DNA of 64,000 nt from Rachycentron canadum. Its lineage: Eukaryota > Chordata > Actinopteri > Carangiformes > Rachycentridae. This document shows, in pieces, positions 37,501 through 51,619 of this stretch. The stretch's first letter is position 1. Every line of letters starts with the position of its first letter. The stretch spans positions 15,653,218 to 15,717,217 of the forward strand of contig CM076661.1 in the NCBI GenBank assembly GCA_038496675.1, read 5' to 3'. Position numbers and translations under genes: made by a program. Under the pieces are notes generated by a model that saw only the letters and a program-made list of their open reading frames with translations, searched no databases and was not told where the DNA came from.

Positions 37501-40500
37501 TCCCAACAGCATAAGCCTTTATGTGTGATATACATGGAGCCAGACGTTTCCTGGAAAGCACATTCAGCTCCTTCTCAAGAAAAAACAGGTCACCCTTGAA
37601 TCAAAATACTCACTGTTGGTACTGGTTATGAATACACACTATTATGGCCTTAGCCTTTTTCTAACTTTGATGGTTTTCAGTTTTCATTTGCAGGCATACT
37701 GATGTGTTTCAAAGCCATGGAGTCAACTAAATTGATATCACAATTGGGAATGCTGAAAAAAAACAAACCTCTTCCATGTACACCTCAAAAGCCTTCTTGC
37801 TCTAGGAATCTATCAATTTCCCGACTCTTGAAGTAATTTGTGGAAAATGCAAAGAGAGAGAGAGAGAAAGAGAGAAGAAAAAGGAAAAAAAATACCTCTG
37901 AAGTTAAGTGAGCTAAGTAATTTCTACCATCTGCAGTGCACATTTCTGCCGCCTCGCTCTCCTTTAAATGTAAAGTGGCAAGGCAGAACGCAGGGCCTGG
38001 CCACAAGAGTCAGAGAATGACAGAATGGAGAAGAGCGTCGCTCTCCGGGGAAAAGGGGCAGGGGAGGCTAGGACAGCCCTACTGGCAGGCCTCACACTGG
38101 GGTACAGAGGGGGTTGTGGCCACAGTACAGCTGATGTCTGATGCCAAAACTATCAAGAAGAAGGCCACTCCTGCCACCAACTGTGGCTTTGCTTTGGATT
38201 TTCTGTACTTCTATGTTGCCCAAATGCCCTTCACCACACTTGACTTTAGCCAGTGATAATCTCACATCACTCCAATCTCCGCTAATGCCATCTGAATGGG
38301 CTTTGATTGTGATTATATTGAAGTGGTAGCCAGCAGTAATTTAGGACCATTTAATACTCAGGAATCCTGGTGACTTTGTCCTTGCAAAGCCAACCACATG
38401 TGGTGGTTTAGGAGCACTTCCTGAGAGACCCCGCTAGCTTCCATTCATAAATTTGTAACCATAGCATACATGGTTCACTGAAAGAGGATATTTCATTTCC
38501 CTCATTAATTTACTCATTAACAGCTCGACTTTCTTCTCTTTTTACACTGGAGATCCACCTTGACTGCATTTGCTGACAAATCAGCACACTCAGAGGACTT
38601 CAACCATGAAATGCTGAACAAAGAGGGACGGGTGGGGTGGATGAGGGGTTAAACTTGACTTAATGACAACAACACAGCCCTATTCAAGATATTAACCCTT
38701 GCTTATTTGGCATAGTTAATGGCTAATGTTGCTTTTCTGAACTGAAGAACCCTTCGATTCAAAACTCTAGTACAAACAGATGTTATAATCATGACCGTGG
38801 CAGATCTGTTAACATGCCAAAAATGTTTCTAGTGTCCTGCAATGAAGAGCACATGGTCTCTGCTGTAGCTACACAGTCATATCAGTGTGGTGGTATTGAT
38901 CCTTTGCAGTACGAGCAGGTTGCAGAATGTCTTATTCTGTGCTGTTTTCTCAGCACTGTTTGCCTTTCCTGTCTTTCAGCTTAGAGGGTGATCTGTCAAA
39001 CTGATAGGAAGGTGGCAGGGGAAGTGCAATTACATGTTGATACAACAAGTTGTTGCTAGAACAAGAAACCTACTGTGTTATGAAGGGAACGGGGTCTTCA
39101 GAAAATCCCACCCATATAATAAGCAACTTTTGACCTAGTGAAAAACACCAAAGGCCAAATGGAAAGAAAAGTAGTTGTGCTACAATTTTGTTTTTGTTTG
39201 ATAGGTTTGTCTGGTTGTTTTTAAACCCAAGGGAAACAGTCAGCCACTCATCATGACTCCTTTTGTCACTGTGTCTCTCTCTACAGGCGTGCTCGCTGTT
39301 CGGTTAGTTCCCCTCAGAGCCGCTCCCTGTTTCCATATTCTCTCACTGCTCCTGCTCTCCAATCTGCTGTGGTCGGCGGAGCAGCACAGCCTGTGCAGTC
39401 TGTGTGCCTGAGTTCAAATGGCTTTTCCCTACACTGCACTTGCTATTATTCTTGTCTGTGTGTTTAAGTGTTCTGAGAAATTGCCTCTTGGTGTCTCTGT
39501 TTTGAAGACGGTGACAGCTTGGGTGTTGGAATTTGGCTGGACCAAGTGTTTAGTTTAGTTTAGTTTTATTACAAAGGTACAATTGTATTTCGGTGAAGCT
39601 GCTAATTTAACAAAAGAACCTCTGTAAAGGGAAGTTCTTATTATTTATCATAAAGAAAGGAGAAAACCTCAAGCAGCTAGTCTCTGCCCACTTTGTTAAA
39701 CAGAACCTGGAGCAATTATTAATGTTTCAGTTGAGCAAGAGCAGCGTGTTCCTACATCCTGCCATTACTGTGCACCTTCTGACCTCTTGCTCTAGCCGAA
39801 CAAGAGAAAGTGCTGTCGCCATCAATCTCACATAAATACCCCTAGGTTCACCTGTTTATTTGCCCCGTGTGGAGGTGAATCTGCTGGCTGTCCCCTGCTA
39901 CACCAGGCCTGAGAGGGGAGGGAAACTGTGGGCTGCAGTATATCTCTGAGGCAAAGGCAAAGGCGCTGGCGGAGGATCGCAGTGGGGCCATAACTCATCA
40001 GCAGTGTGCGGGGGCCTGGCCAAGCATGTTTTAGATCACACTGCTCTCTTCCTGAGAAGCTTTGGATCCTGTGACTCAGCCTTCCTCTTCTCTGCCTGGC
40101 CTCTGGATACTGTTAATCCATGCAATGCTCATGCACAAACACACACACACACACACACCCATATATATGCAGGCCCATGCAAGAAAGCACTCACACATGT
40201 GAAGGACATTGTCATCAGAGAGAGATGAGTCATTTTCTGTCATGCTTGTAAAAAACTGGTGTTATATAGGCTAAACGCCACCTGGCTCTCATTGGGGATT
40301 CAGTGGCTAGTAACCAAACAGTGACCTCACTACCATTATCTCCACTCCACTTTAGCACATCTGTACTCTGAGCCAAATTACCACAGAAGAGTATTGTTCC
40401 CCTGGATCCAAATAATCAAAAGCCTGGTGAAATAATTGAGGGATTTTCTTTGGAGAGCTTCGCAGCGACGTTTTGTAAAACCAGGGAGAAATGTGGCTGG

Positions 40501-43500
40501 AAACCATCAGCTATTGTGGTTGATGTAAATTGGGTAAGCGGTATAGCTTTGTTAGAGTCTCCTGATAATTGAAAGAGGTCTAGGATGACAGGTGTAGAGT
40601 CTCCCTACTATATGCTGTGGTCTGGACAAGGCCCTGGACCTGAGCTCAGCGGTTAGAGTTGTGATTCCACCTTGTCTGCACCGGAAATGGAGATACAGTC
40701 ACGTTCACATGAGCTACAATCACACACACATGCACAGCTCTGAGAGCACAGTAAGATGGGGAATTAATTGCATATGAGCAGTTGGCACGTTTTCAAACCC
40801 CTGTGTTTCTCATCTTACCAGTCAGCTCTGTCTCAGCCAGGCTTCAGTGTTCACACTTTTCTGAAGCGTGCACATAAGATAAAGGCCAAGGGTGAGGAGT
40901 TGGTCAAACAATAAGTTACTTTGTCATTATGTTGACCCTTATTCATACAAAAGCAGCACATGGCAGGGAGAGTTGAGTGCTGAGTAGCAGAGTAGATCCC
41001 CAGTGTGCGTGTTGTGTGTGTGTTAATACCTCTGCAAGTCTATTGCTACAGTGTCATGCACGTTGAAATTGACTGCAGCTATATTTCAAGTTAAGCTTTA
41101 TTTCATGCTTGGCTGACACACACTGAGAAACATCAGCAGCATCTTTCACTCTGGATTTACAGCTCTGGAGAACATACTGTTGTGTTCCACGATGATACAG
41201 TCTCACACAGTAAAAACCTATGAATGAGCTATGAGCTGTGTTCTGCCACATGGGAGGAAACAAGTAAGTCAGCCCGTAGAGTGAGAAAGTCACAGCTTCT
41301 CTTGCTGCTCTCCCACCACACGAGTTTCCTTTCTGCAGATGAGGCTGCTTCGGTTAGTTGCCTTTAGCGGAGTCTTCCTCGTGCAGCGGAAAAGAAGCTG
41401 ACTCGACCTCAGCAGGAGCACATGCTGTATTATGAATGTGTTGTGGAGAGGCGGTGGGATGAATTTCCTTGATCCTGCATGTGCACAAGGACGCTTGCTT
41501 GAATATAAACCATATGAGGTTAGTGCTTTGTCAGTCAGCTACACAGAGCCCCCCCCCCCCCCCCCCGCTCTTTCTCCTTCCAGCTGTAGTATGTTTGTCT
41601 TGGCCTGTGCCTGCAAACGGAGCGAATAGTTTTATGTAATGTACCATTGAAATCAAGCATCCTTCTCTGTCTTTCTCTCCATGCCCTGGCTGCAGAGCAG
41701 AGGGGAATGATGGTCTGTGGAGTTACTCATCATGGACTGTCGTCAGTAGATGTGCAGTGGATTGTAACAACCTATGAAATGATCTAAAATGTGCACCAAC
41801 AGAGTGTAGGTTCTGTGGCAGATGATGTGGCATCACACAGCTCTCTGATATTATTTTGGATTTTAACTGTTGACACTAAGCAAACTTTTCTTTCAATTTT
41901 CCAAGGACGAAAAGTTCACCCATTTATTTGCAGAAATTACATAATGTAAATAATGTATTAGAAATTAAAATAGGATCTCAGTTATCAGCATTAGCATTGG
42001 TTTGGCTCTAGCTTTGGCCTTGGAAAAATATTAAAGGATTAGTTCAATATTTAGAAAAATTTGCATATTGACTCTGACTTCTCTTGCATGTTTTAAATAT
42101 GACAATATAAGATATAACTAGGAAATTTGAAAATGGGAATATTAATGATGATGTATATCGATCAAAGACTAAAAGACGAGTGTAGGGAGGTTGAGAGAGT
42201 CTGTAACCACAGATGTACAAAAGGATTGTGGATTGTGAATATTAGTCAATATTAGATTTTATTTATTTTGTATTTGTACAGCACAGTTATTTCAGATGAA
42301 GCTTTAACTTAATTTATTTATTATCTATTTTTATCTATTATTGTCTATTATTTGTCATTTGCATATCAAGTGCTTACCCTTTACATGAAACATCACACAA
42401 CAGTTAAAAACCAACATTCATGATACATGTAACAATGTGTGCATCTCTTTTACTGTAAAGAATTGCCAGTGTTGTAGTTATGGTCGTGCCTCCAAACTCT
42501 ATGTAAGATTTTCTGCAAAGTCCATTGGAACGTTAGGAAAAAAAAAAAGTCTTTGAAAAATTGAAGAGGATATTTTCGCCTGAGACTAAGAATGTGTGTT
42601 TATATTGAATTTGCCTCATTCCTAATGGACAGTGAGGACATCAAAGTGAATTATTTAGAAATCATGAAGCCAAATTATATGGAAACTGTTAAAGCAGGAC
42701 CAAAAACAATTAATGCTGAAGAAGACAGTGGAAAACCAGAGTGTTTCCAGTGTGCCCTCTTTTGATGCCTCTCTCCAAATGACAAATGAATTATTTGGCT
42801 GTCGTTGATGCCCACATCTAGTGATCGTATAATTCGCTGCGCATGTGTTTCTTGTACCATGCTGTGTGGAAAACTTTTGCTTGGTATTACATTAATGATA
42901 TGTACTGAAAACAAATACAATTCCACGGTTGACTTTAATAAATTAACGCAGTTTTCCACCCCGTGTTTGATGTGACTTGAACAGAGTAATTACAAAGCTT
43001 TTCCCCCCAAGGTTCGCATGAGCACATAATTGGTTTTTCCAACGCATTCATTTGACGGCTTCTCGAAGTATATTTTCCTCTGTTGTGGGCATTGACATGC
43101 ACCTCAAAGTCAAACAATGAACTTCCTTATTGTTTTGACATAAAATGCTGTTTTCTTATTTGTGAAACCCTCACCATGGCTCAGTGGAACTTATGGTTTC
43201 ATGCTGAGGAGCAGGTTGATTCTACACATATAAAAGTCTTGCTCGTGTACCACATTTGAATACATATGCTATTTGGTCCAACTCTGGTCTTATTGGTCTC
43301 CTTTTAAAGTGTTTGTAAACAAAAAGACATCAACATCTTGTGCCTCCTCATGTAGGTCTCTGGGACAGTGTGATCTGGGTCTCAGCACTATTGAATAATT
43401 GCAGGGTTATTAGTCAATGGACTTATTTATCTGGTGAATAAAAGCACCTTGTATTATACTGATCTTGTGACAGTCTCTATCTTGCCACCTCAAGCTAAAT

Positions 43501-46500
43501 GAAAAGGGGCCTTCCACCTCCTGACTCTGGTTAACTGTTTCACAAGAACCCTGTACCTTGATGAAAATAAATAATATTCTGCTTTTGTATTCAATCTCCT
43601 TTGCACATTCTCACCTGGAGCTGATCAGCACAACAATGGTCTAACTATCCCAGGACTAAGTGTCTGCTCAAGAGCACCTCAGCAGTGGTTGTGGATTGAG
43701 CCTGTTGCTCATTCACTTTCACCATTTCCCAGCTGGACTTTGGATTTAAATTGGCATGAGGGCAAAAGCACTTGTAGTTTTCCATCCACTCTCGTATTTC
43801 AGGCTTGTTTCTTCAGGTGTACTCTCTGCATTGAAATGCCAAAACAATAGAAAAGTGCCTACATTTTCTGTCTGTGCAGAAAGAAGTAATGTTACTTAGT
43901 AAACTCACACAGTCAGGTGCCTTGAGGACTCTGGAAAATATCTTTCCAATTAGATATTAGGAGGTTGGATATTCTCTGCCACCACTCGATTGCCTCCAAT
44001 AAGAAAACATCTTGGGTTAATTTTCCTAATGTAAATACATTTTATAGTGACATCTCTCTGTATTTCTGCCATTTTCTAAATGAACTTTTTTGCTTTCATT
44101 TCTATCTGAATGTAAACTTCAGTCTGTCAGATTTATTATTTACAGAGCAAGAATTAAAAATCCAAATTATGAAAAACACCACGCCAGTGGTCACATGACA
44201 ATCATACAGAACTGTGAAAAGCTCCCTCTTTCCTTTTCTGCTAACAAAATTGGCCTTTTCAAATGTGTCTGCTTTGAAGAGTTTTTGAAAAGCTTCATTG
44301 TTACTGGTCTGAAGCTGAAACTCTGTTTGTGTGAATAAAAGGCTGACAGAAAAAGGAAAAGATGCATTTTAAAATGCATGAGAAAATAGTTAAAATAATT
44401 ATTAATCATTTAAGAAAAAACAATAACAAAATAATGCATTTAGATTTAAATTCATTCTAATGAATAATTAGCAAAAAATAATAAACAATTGTTTTGATTA
44501 TCTATTAATTATTTAAATAATTTGAAGCAAAAATATGCCTAGTTCCAGCTTCTCAAATGTGAAAGTGCTTTTTATAGTCTTATTTAATAACAAAATGAAT
44601 TTCTGTGGAATTACATCATTTTGATCATGTGCTTGCAATTTTTTTCTTAAAGGGCAAATGACTTATTCTGGCAAACTACAGAGCGCACATGTAGCAGCCA
44701 TTTTGCTAGCCTGTTAGCTGTGGTACTTCTTCATAGAGCAGGACTGCAGCTGTCTGTTTTTATGAGCAGCGTTGTTCACAAAGCTCAACATGTATGTAAC
44801 CGTTTGCTCACACAGACCGTTCTGGAGCGGGGCGCACTATAACTGTCCCCCACATCTGTCTGGCCTGCTGCCAGACTAATAAAGGTGTGAGGGAGCCTGA
44901 GGTCAAGCAGCATACTTTTCCTCACTGTAATCACATCGCCATCTGTCAGAGCCTGTGCACTGCTTCCCTCTGGCCACCCACCTCTGCCTCACATCACCCA
45001 TTGCACAGAAACTCAAATGTCGAACCACAGAATAATGCGCACGCTATTTCAATAACAGCTCGCACTGTCTTCTGTGACTGACGGCCTCCACACATTGATT
45101 TTTTTTTTCATTGTGATAGCAAAGTAATTCAGTGGAACATTCAAAACAAGCCACAACCTTTTCCCTCAGTGTTAATGTCATGTTTATTGTTAGCTTTACA
45201 GGAATGAATTATGACTTATGAATCATTTCTGTAATTTGTCATTTTGAGCTTTATAGTGCAACTGATGCTATACAAGAGAAATCATCAAGAGACTTCAATG
45301 CCAAATGGCACAGTTGTATATTCAAACCAGATCTTTTCTTAACGTCTCTCTTGAGATAATTTGTTTTTGGCTCCCAGTGAAATAGGACAATTTCAGATTT
45401 GCCCTCCCACACCCAAATCATGTTCCATCTTCCCTCTCCTCTCCTGCCTCTCGCTCTCTTTCCTTATAACAGGATTTAGCTTATCAATGGCGGATTAGTT
45501 CGTTTAACAAAAGCTTACTACTGCAAAGCCCCTTTCCACTCGTCTTTCCAGCCTGACTTGTGGACCTCACACACAGCTTCTCCGTGCCGGGGTCTTTGGT
45601 GTGCGTGTGTGGTCGCGGCTGCTCGGATGAATGGATTTGAAGATGACAAAAGGCATGCTTAGTCACTATGGGCTTCAGAGATGTATGCAGTAGCATGTGT
45701 GGGTGATGGTGTGTGAGGGTGCATATGTGTACAGGAGCACGGTGGAGATGAATGGTTTATTTTTTCCGTGCAGAAAGGAGAGATGTGTGAATATAGGGAT
45801 TTCTGCTTTATTCATTTATTCCCCCCAGGTTAAACCCTCAATTATAACTTTATCTGTATGATCTGAACAACATACTGTCAAAATGTGCCCTAAACCTGCC
45901 AATTTATTGTTCTTTTACCTCTGGCTTCCTCTTGCTTTAACGGACCTTGGAAAAAAGTAGTGTCCTCTGCCCTCATAGTCATTACGTGCTGGCCTGCAGA
46001 TGCTTCTCTACTGGTTCTCTACAGTGGAAAGTATGCAAGGTGCCAAGAGGAGGTGACTCCATTTGAGCATGGACCACAGTGTGTGTGTGTGTGTTGGAGA
46101 GCAAGCATGTCAGAGGAGGGGAGGAAAACCCCACCATGACACTGCAACAGGCTCAGGAAGGATACCCCCACCCCCTCACCCACACACACACAAACACACA
46201 CATGCCACCACCACGACAGGCAGGCCTAATGGTTTGGGCCACATACCATTCATCACCTCAGAGGTTGACAGGACTTAGGATGTAGCGATGTCAGGAGGAG
46301 GGGGCGAGTTGGAAATGTTCCATCATAGACACGTGCCCTGTGTTACACTCAGAGCTGAGCAAAACTGTGTCACTGTCTCATGCATTTGTTTGCAATAGAG
46401 GTTATGCAGCTAAACTAACTTTACACTAATCTTTACAGAGGGGTTACATTAGCACTCCTATGGACGTTGTAACATAAAAACATAATGAAGGATGTTTGGG

Positions 46501-49500
46501 GAGTGTCACAAAATATCTTCAAAACACAAATACCACAGCACAGGCCTGTAGTGTCTATGAAGGCCAACCTCTTGTTTGATGGCGAGATATGTGTGTGAGT
46601 GTGTATCTCAATTCTCATTTGAATGCATACATTTTACATCAACATCTTACTCAACGTGTCTCTCCTTGGTGAAGAAAAGAGCTGAGTCTGCTTTTACAAG
46701 TGACACTAAAACACAATAGGGATTCAACCAGTAATGGAAACTTATTCTTATGGGGCTTTTGCCAGCATGCACGGGGAAAGAGGTTAGGTACACCTTGGAC
46801 AGGCCGTGAGTCTCTCATAGGGCTGAGGGAGATAGACCTACAGACCTCCATGCAGGTGAGAAAAGTGCTGCACTGGGGGAAATCCCACAGGAATACAGAG
46901 AGAATGTGATTGAATAACTGTATTTATTTAAAGGGAAAGTTCACGCAGGACATTTTTTTCGAGCTGGATGGTTCATGAATGTTCTAAGTCTGGTGTGTCT
47001 TTCATGGGAAAAAGTGTTTTGATGCACTTCGCTGACTTCACTGAAAATCCCTCTTCCACAGGGAAATCAGCACCACGTCCTGAGTGTCTCTCTGAGTGCC
47101 CAACCACAAGTCCACTCTGCAGCCCAAAGTACCACAGCAAGCCTCTGTAGTTGACAGGTTCTGTGCAGCATTACACTCGTACCTTCTGATGGTTCATTCC
47201 TCTGGCTTTGTTGATGCGAGTGATCTAATACACCCATGTTTTCCTGAGCCATCAATCTGTCTCAGTATCTGAGTTTCTTGGCAGTTAAAAGGCTGCAGGT
47301 GTCTTATATGTCCCATGCCCAGACACTGTGCCAACCCTGGTGCTCCTGGGCCATAGTGGCATTGTTCTATGTGGCCCATTGTGTGTGACCCTGGTTCAGG
47401 GGGAAGCAGCTGGTGGATCCTACTGTACCAGTCTGCTTGGCATTGGGACTGTGCTCATGCTTTGGTGTGAAATTACTCAATTCCTGAATTCCTACCACGC
47501 AGGATGGCTCTAAACATCCATCTACTGTTGATCAGCTATTTCCACACCGACACATTTGCAAAAGTGATGCAGGAGATGAGAGTTTTTCCTCAGGAAAGGA
47601 TTCTTCTTTGTGCAGGCTTCAGTTTGGAGTTGGATTTGGTTTGTGCAGATATCTTCTGTACACATCACATGTATGTGTACATTTTTTGTTACCCGGTGCT
47701 TGTGACAAGAACATTGCTCTCTAAGAGGCTATGCACTGCCCTTAGAACAGGAAGTGACTCAGTATTGACTGGCGCTGTACTTCCTGTGAGCTGTTTCTCC
47801 TCTACTCCTCTCAGGATGTTTACCTCCTCCTCCTTGCTCCCCCTTAAACCCTCCTCTCCCCACCCCTTCCTTGATCATATGACTTTACATCAGTGCAGCT
47901 CCAGTTCATGACCTGGTCTGTCTAGGTTTGGTTTGGCCCAGACATCAACACTGACAGCGACAACTGAGCTGGAGGTCTTGGCCACGCTAGATCGGCCAAA
48001 AGAGGATTCCTCCTTGTGCACGCTCACACAGAGTGTATTAACAATTATTGGAGTAATACATCATGATTACATGTTTGTATTAAGGCATGACTGTAATAAT
48101 AGTAAAAATGTGAAATGAAAGACTCAGGATTGGCTCATAAAACAGACACAAAGCAGAGCACCTGGGCTCTATGCCTCCTAGTTTATAGTGCCGATTTATC
48201 TGAAGGGAGCAGAAGAGGTCTGAGCAGGAGCAGCTCTCTTCCTGAGCCACTGAGTCCAAAATACTCCTCATGCTGATGGTGATGTAAGCCACTGGAAATG
48301 ATGTCATATGAGTGTGTGTGTGTATTTACAGGAGGTTTACTATATAACAGACTGAGTGCCAGTCAGACAAACGGGTTTGATCTGTTTCTCTTTCTGTTAT
48401 TAATATCAGATTCATGTAGCACACTCATTACCCCTTTGATTATTTGTCAGGCTTAATGTTTCACGAGCATCTTCACTTATATCTTCACTTCTCTACAGTT
48501 CCCAGAGTGTGGCTTCTTTGGGATGTACGACAAAATCCTGCTGTTCCGCCACGACTTAAACGATGAGAACATCCTGCAGAGGCTGACCTCGGCGGAGGAC
48601 ATCCACGAAGGAGACCTCATTGAGGTGGTGCTGTCTGGTGCGTAAGCAGTTTCTGCACATCTCTTTTTCTCCAGCATCTTCGATTAGTTACAACATGAAC
48701 AAAGCTGCACTAAAATGATGAATTGCTACTTAGCATCTTTGTGAAGAAACAAAAAAGATATTGACTCAACAGATTCATGAACTGTTGCTCTTGGCAAATA
48801 TGAAGGTACAGAACGCACAAAAGCTTCCAATCATCCAGACACAGAGTTTATGTGAGTATCCTGGGTGTTTTTCAGTTTAAATGACATATCCAGCTAACTT
48901 TTCGCCTCTGAATGTGAAAGCTTAGGGTCAGAGGGCGAGGATATTTAATTTAATATCTAAGTTGAATGCAGTAGCTTGAAAGCAGTTGCGAACATCAAAA
49001 GCACTAATTTAAATTTAAATTTCGATGAAAGAGGTTTTGGGATGAAAACTCTTTTGTTTATTGTTTATCTTGTTCTCATGTCAGCTGAAATACCAGCCAG
49101 AATTGTATACAAATTGTAATACAGTGACTGTGTTGGCACAGCTTCGTTTCATTGTCTGTTAAAGTCCAAAACAAACAGGCTGAAGGTCATGCTAAAAGCT
49201 CATAAACTTGACGAAGCTTGACTTGTTTCCTTTTTTTTGTGTCTAGTCATAGCGCGCCTTCCAGTAAACACCGCCTGCTGTGTCTTGTTCAAGGGCACTT
49301 GAGCGGGTCAGATACTTGCTGTAAGAGTCCTCTGTTATGTGTGAAGTGAAACACTTCACACATAACTCCCTACACTTTTGCTTTCATGATAAATTTGCGT
49401 TTTCGTTTCTTATGTTTTTGTTTCTTTCTCTCTCATCAAAGTTTCCATCAGATTGTCCACCTACTCAGGTGCTTGGTTTTTTTGTGTTTGTCATTTCCTG

Positions 49501-51570
49501 CGATGGATGTCTCAGCTTCCTGTGCGAGGCTGGGACGAACAAATGGCTTAGAGAATCTGTTCTGCTCTAATCTGTTCTCCTGCTCCATCTGTCTCCACTA
49601 GGAAGGCCCTAACTCCACCTGTGCTATGTATCTCCTCCTCTCTCCTGGGCTGGGAGTATTGTTTGCATGGATTTAGATTGTATAGGTTCAGGATCTGAGG
49701 ATACTTCAGGCATCAGGGCTGAGGAATGTAGACTGGAGAACTTCCTTCTTTTTGTTTCTGACTGTCTGTGTTTGTCTTGTGCTCTCTTTTGTGTCAGTCT
49801 TTGTTGCTCTCTCTTTCCCTCTTCTGCGCTCTCTTCTTCTAATCCTTCCTACCTCAACAAATCCATCTGCAGGTGTAAGCTGCACCAGTGGAGCTACGCA
49901 GTTTATGGCCTTAGATATAAATGATGAAAAGCCTCAAAGAAGATCTTAGATTTGCTACATATACAACACATGCCTTTTTCTTTTTTAAATTTCATCCCAC
50001 ACTCAATAGACTTGGCCCTTTTCACCAGAGGGGCTTTGAGATGTCACACACTTGATCTTTGTTTGAGAAACACGAGCTGAGAGATCCACGTTCCCAAGCC
50101 TTTCATTTAGTTCACAGAAAATATGAACCTCTTCTGCCCCACAATTTGTCTCCCATCATCTTTTTCGCTCGGCGCTCCCAAACCAACCTGCTGTTAGATT
50201 CTGTGGCTGTGGGAGAGAGACGGTCTGAATATCTCCCTTGCTGCGAGAGGGAGGCAGAAGTGGCTTTTTCTTGGCTGTGGGCTCAAAGAAAAGGGCTTGT
50301 TTTTCCTGCAGTAAGTGATTGTAGTAGACCCATGGAGTGTAAACACGCTCTGATGTGCGGGGCGGCCCTGGACACAGCAGACACTGCTCAGGCCATCTCA
50401 GCCCTTGAGGTTTGAGGTTTGGCCTGACCGATTGTCCCTTTGTTCTGTTTCTCACTCCCTTCAAATTCCCACCCACTTGCACAAGGCCCTTTATTCACCA
50501 CTGCTGGCGATGTGAAATTGATATTTTACAACACCTTCTGTTTGTCATAAATATGGCAAACTTGTTTTTGTCAGATGGAAACTTGTGGCCTCCAAATGGA
50601 AACCCGGAGCCTCAAAGCAAACAGATAGTGCATTCATGTGAGCCTCTCTGCTCGTGAGAAGTGCAGCGAAGAACATCGTGTCGAGTTTATGTTTGGCGTT
50701 GTTTGATGCTAACAAGCGCGACAAGCATTACATAACACTGCGACTGCGAAGAGGCAGCCAGTTGTTTTGCAGCCGTGTGTGAAAAAGCTCATGAATGCTG
50801 CCTTTCATGTGTCAGTGCCAGGGAGCTATGTTTGAGCCATGACATGTGACCTGCCTGAGCTCTTTCAAATAAAAACCTCATCACACCAGCCATTGCATTT
50901 ATCGGAAATGAAGGAAAATAAGACCCGAGTCTTCTCAGATGAGCTCTTCTGGTGTTACTGTTATAAATATGAATGTATCAGATTTTTATTGCAGCGGTCC
51001 CAGTGTGTGACTTTAAAATGAATATTTATTTTTATTATTATCTTTTTTTTCTATTTTTGTTTTACTTCTTTATTTGGGTTGACCCTAACATTAACCCTCG
51101 TCTGTGGAAATGGTGCATTCTTTGTCAAATTAACAGATCAGATTGATTCAGCGTGACCGGCTATTCATCGCCTCGGAGGAATTCTTTGACATCTAAGGGT
51201 TTTTTCTCTGAATCTTAAATTGTTTTCTGTCTTCAAGAATGTTTTCTCTTTATTTTATATGGAGCATGTGCAGAGCCTTTTTTTTACTGGCCAAATGTCA
51301 TATTTGTTGTTCAAGTCTGCATCTCATCACAGCAACAACAGCTGAGAATGTCCTCACTTGTCCAAGAAAAAATGTGTTTGGTTGAATCACCTCAAAGGGA
51401 ATGAACTATCACACACTATATGACATCATCACCACACACACACACACACACACATTTTGCTGCTTAACCTGAGTGTAAAGATTAACCATTGCCTTGTTGG
51501 TCATTGGTCAAACAATTGCACAGGAACACTTTGCTAATGCAAGTTTTGAACGGAGAACAGAGGCTTTACC

Positions 51571-51619
<49 letters not shown>

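Larger units (their letters stand above)
31867..48498 (+). other. prkd3: prkd3 intron 2 (16.6 kb, noncoding)
   Basis: The largest intron visible, separating the first coding exon from the ubiquitin-like exon. It contains an 8-bp CTCCCTCG tandem near 37405-37433, a short (CA)n near 40137-40158, an 18-C run at 41549-41566 and AT-rich stretches such as 44340-44540. No nested gene, tRNA or recognisable transposon protein was found on either strand; open frames are short and lack family similarity. Long first coding introns often carry enhancers, but I cannot demonstrate any here. Confidence 0.7.

Noticed and set aside
42541..44540. AT-rich stretches in prkd3 intron 2 as possible transposons
   Set aside because: No terminal repeats, target duplications or coding remnants could be recognised by eye; a repeat-library search is needed to decide.
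50059..50415. 118-codon open frame in prkd3 intron 3, also open on the opposite strand
   Set aside because: No domain or family resemblance, inside an intron, and open on both strands because of base composition.
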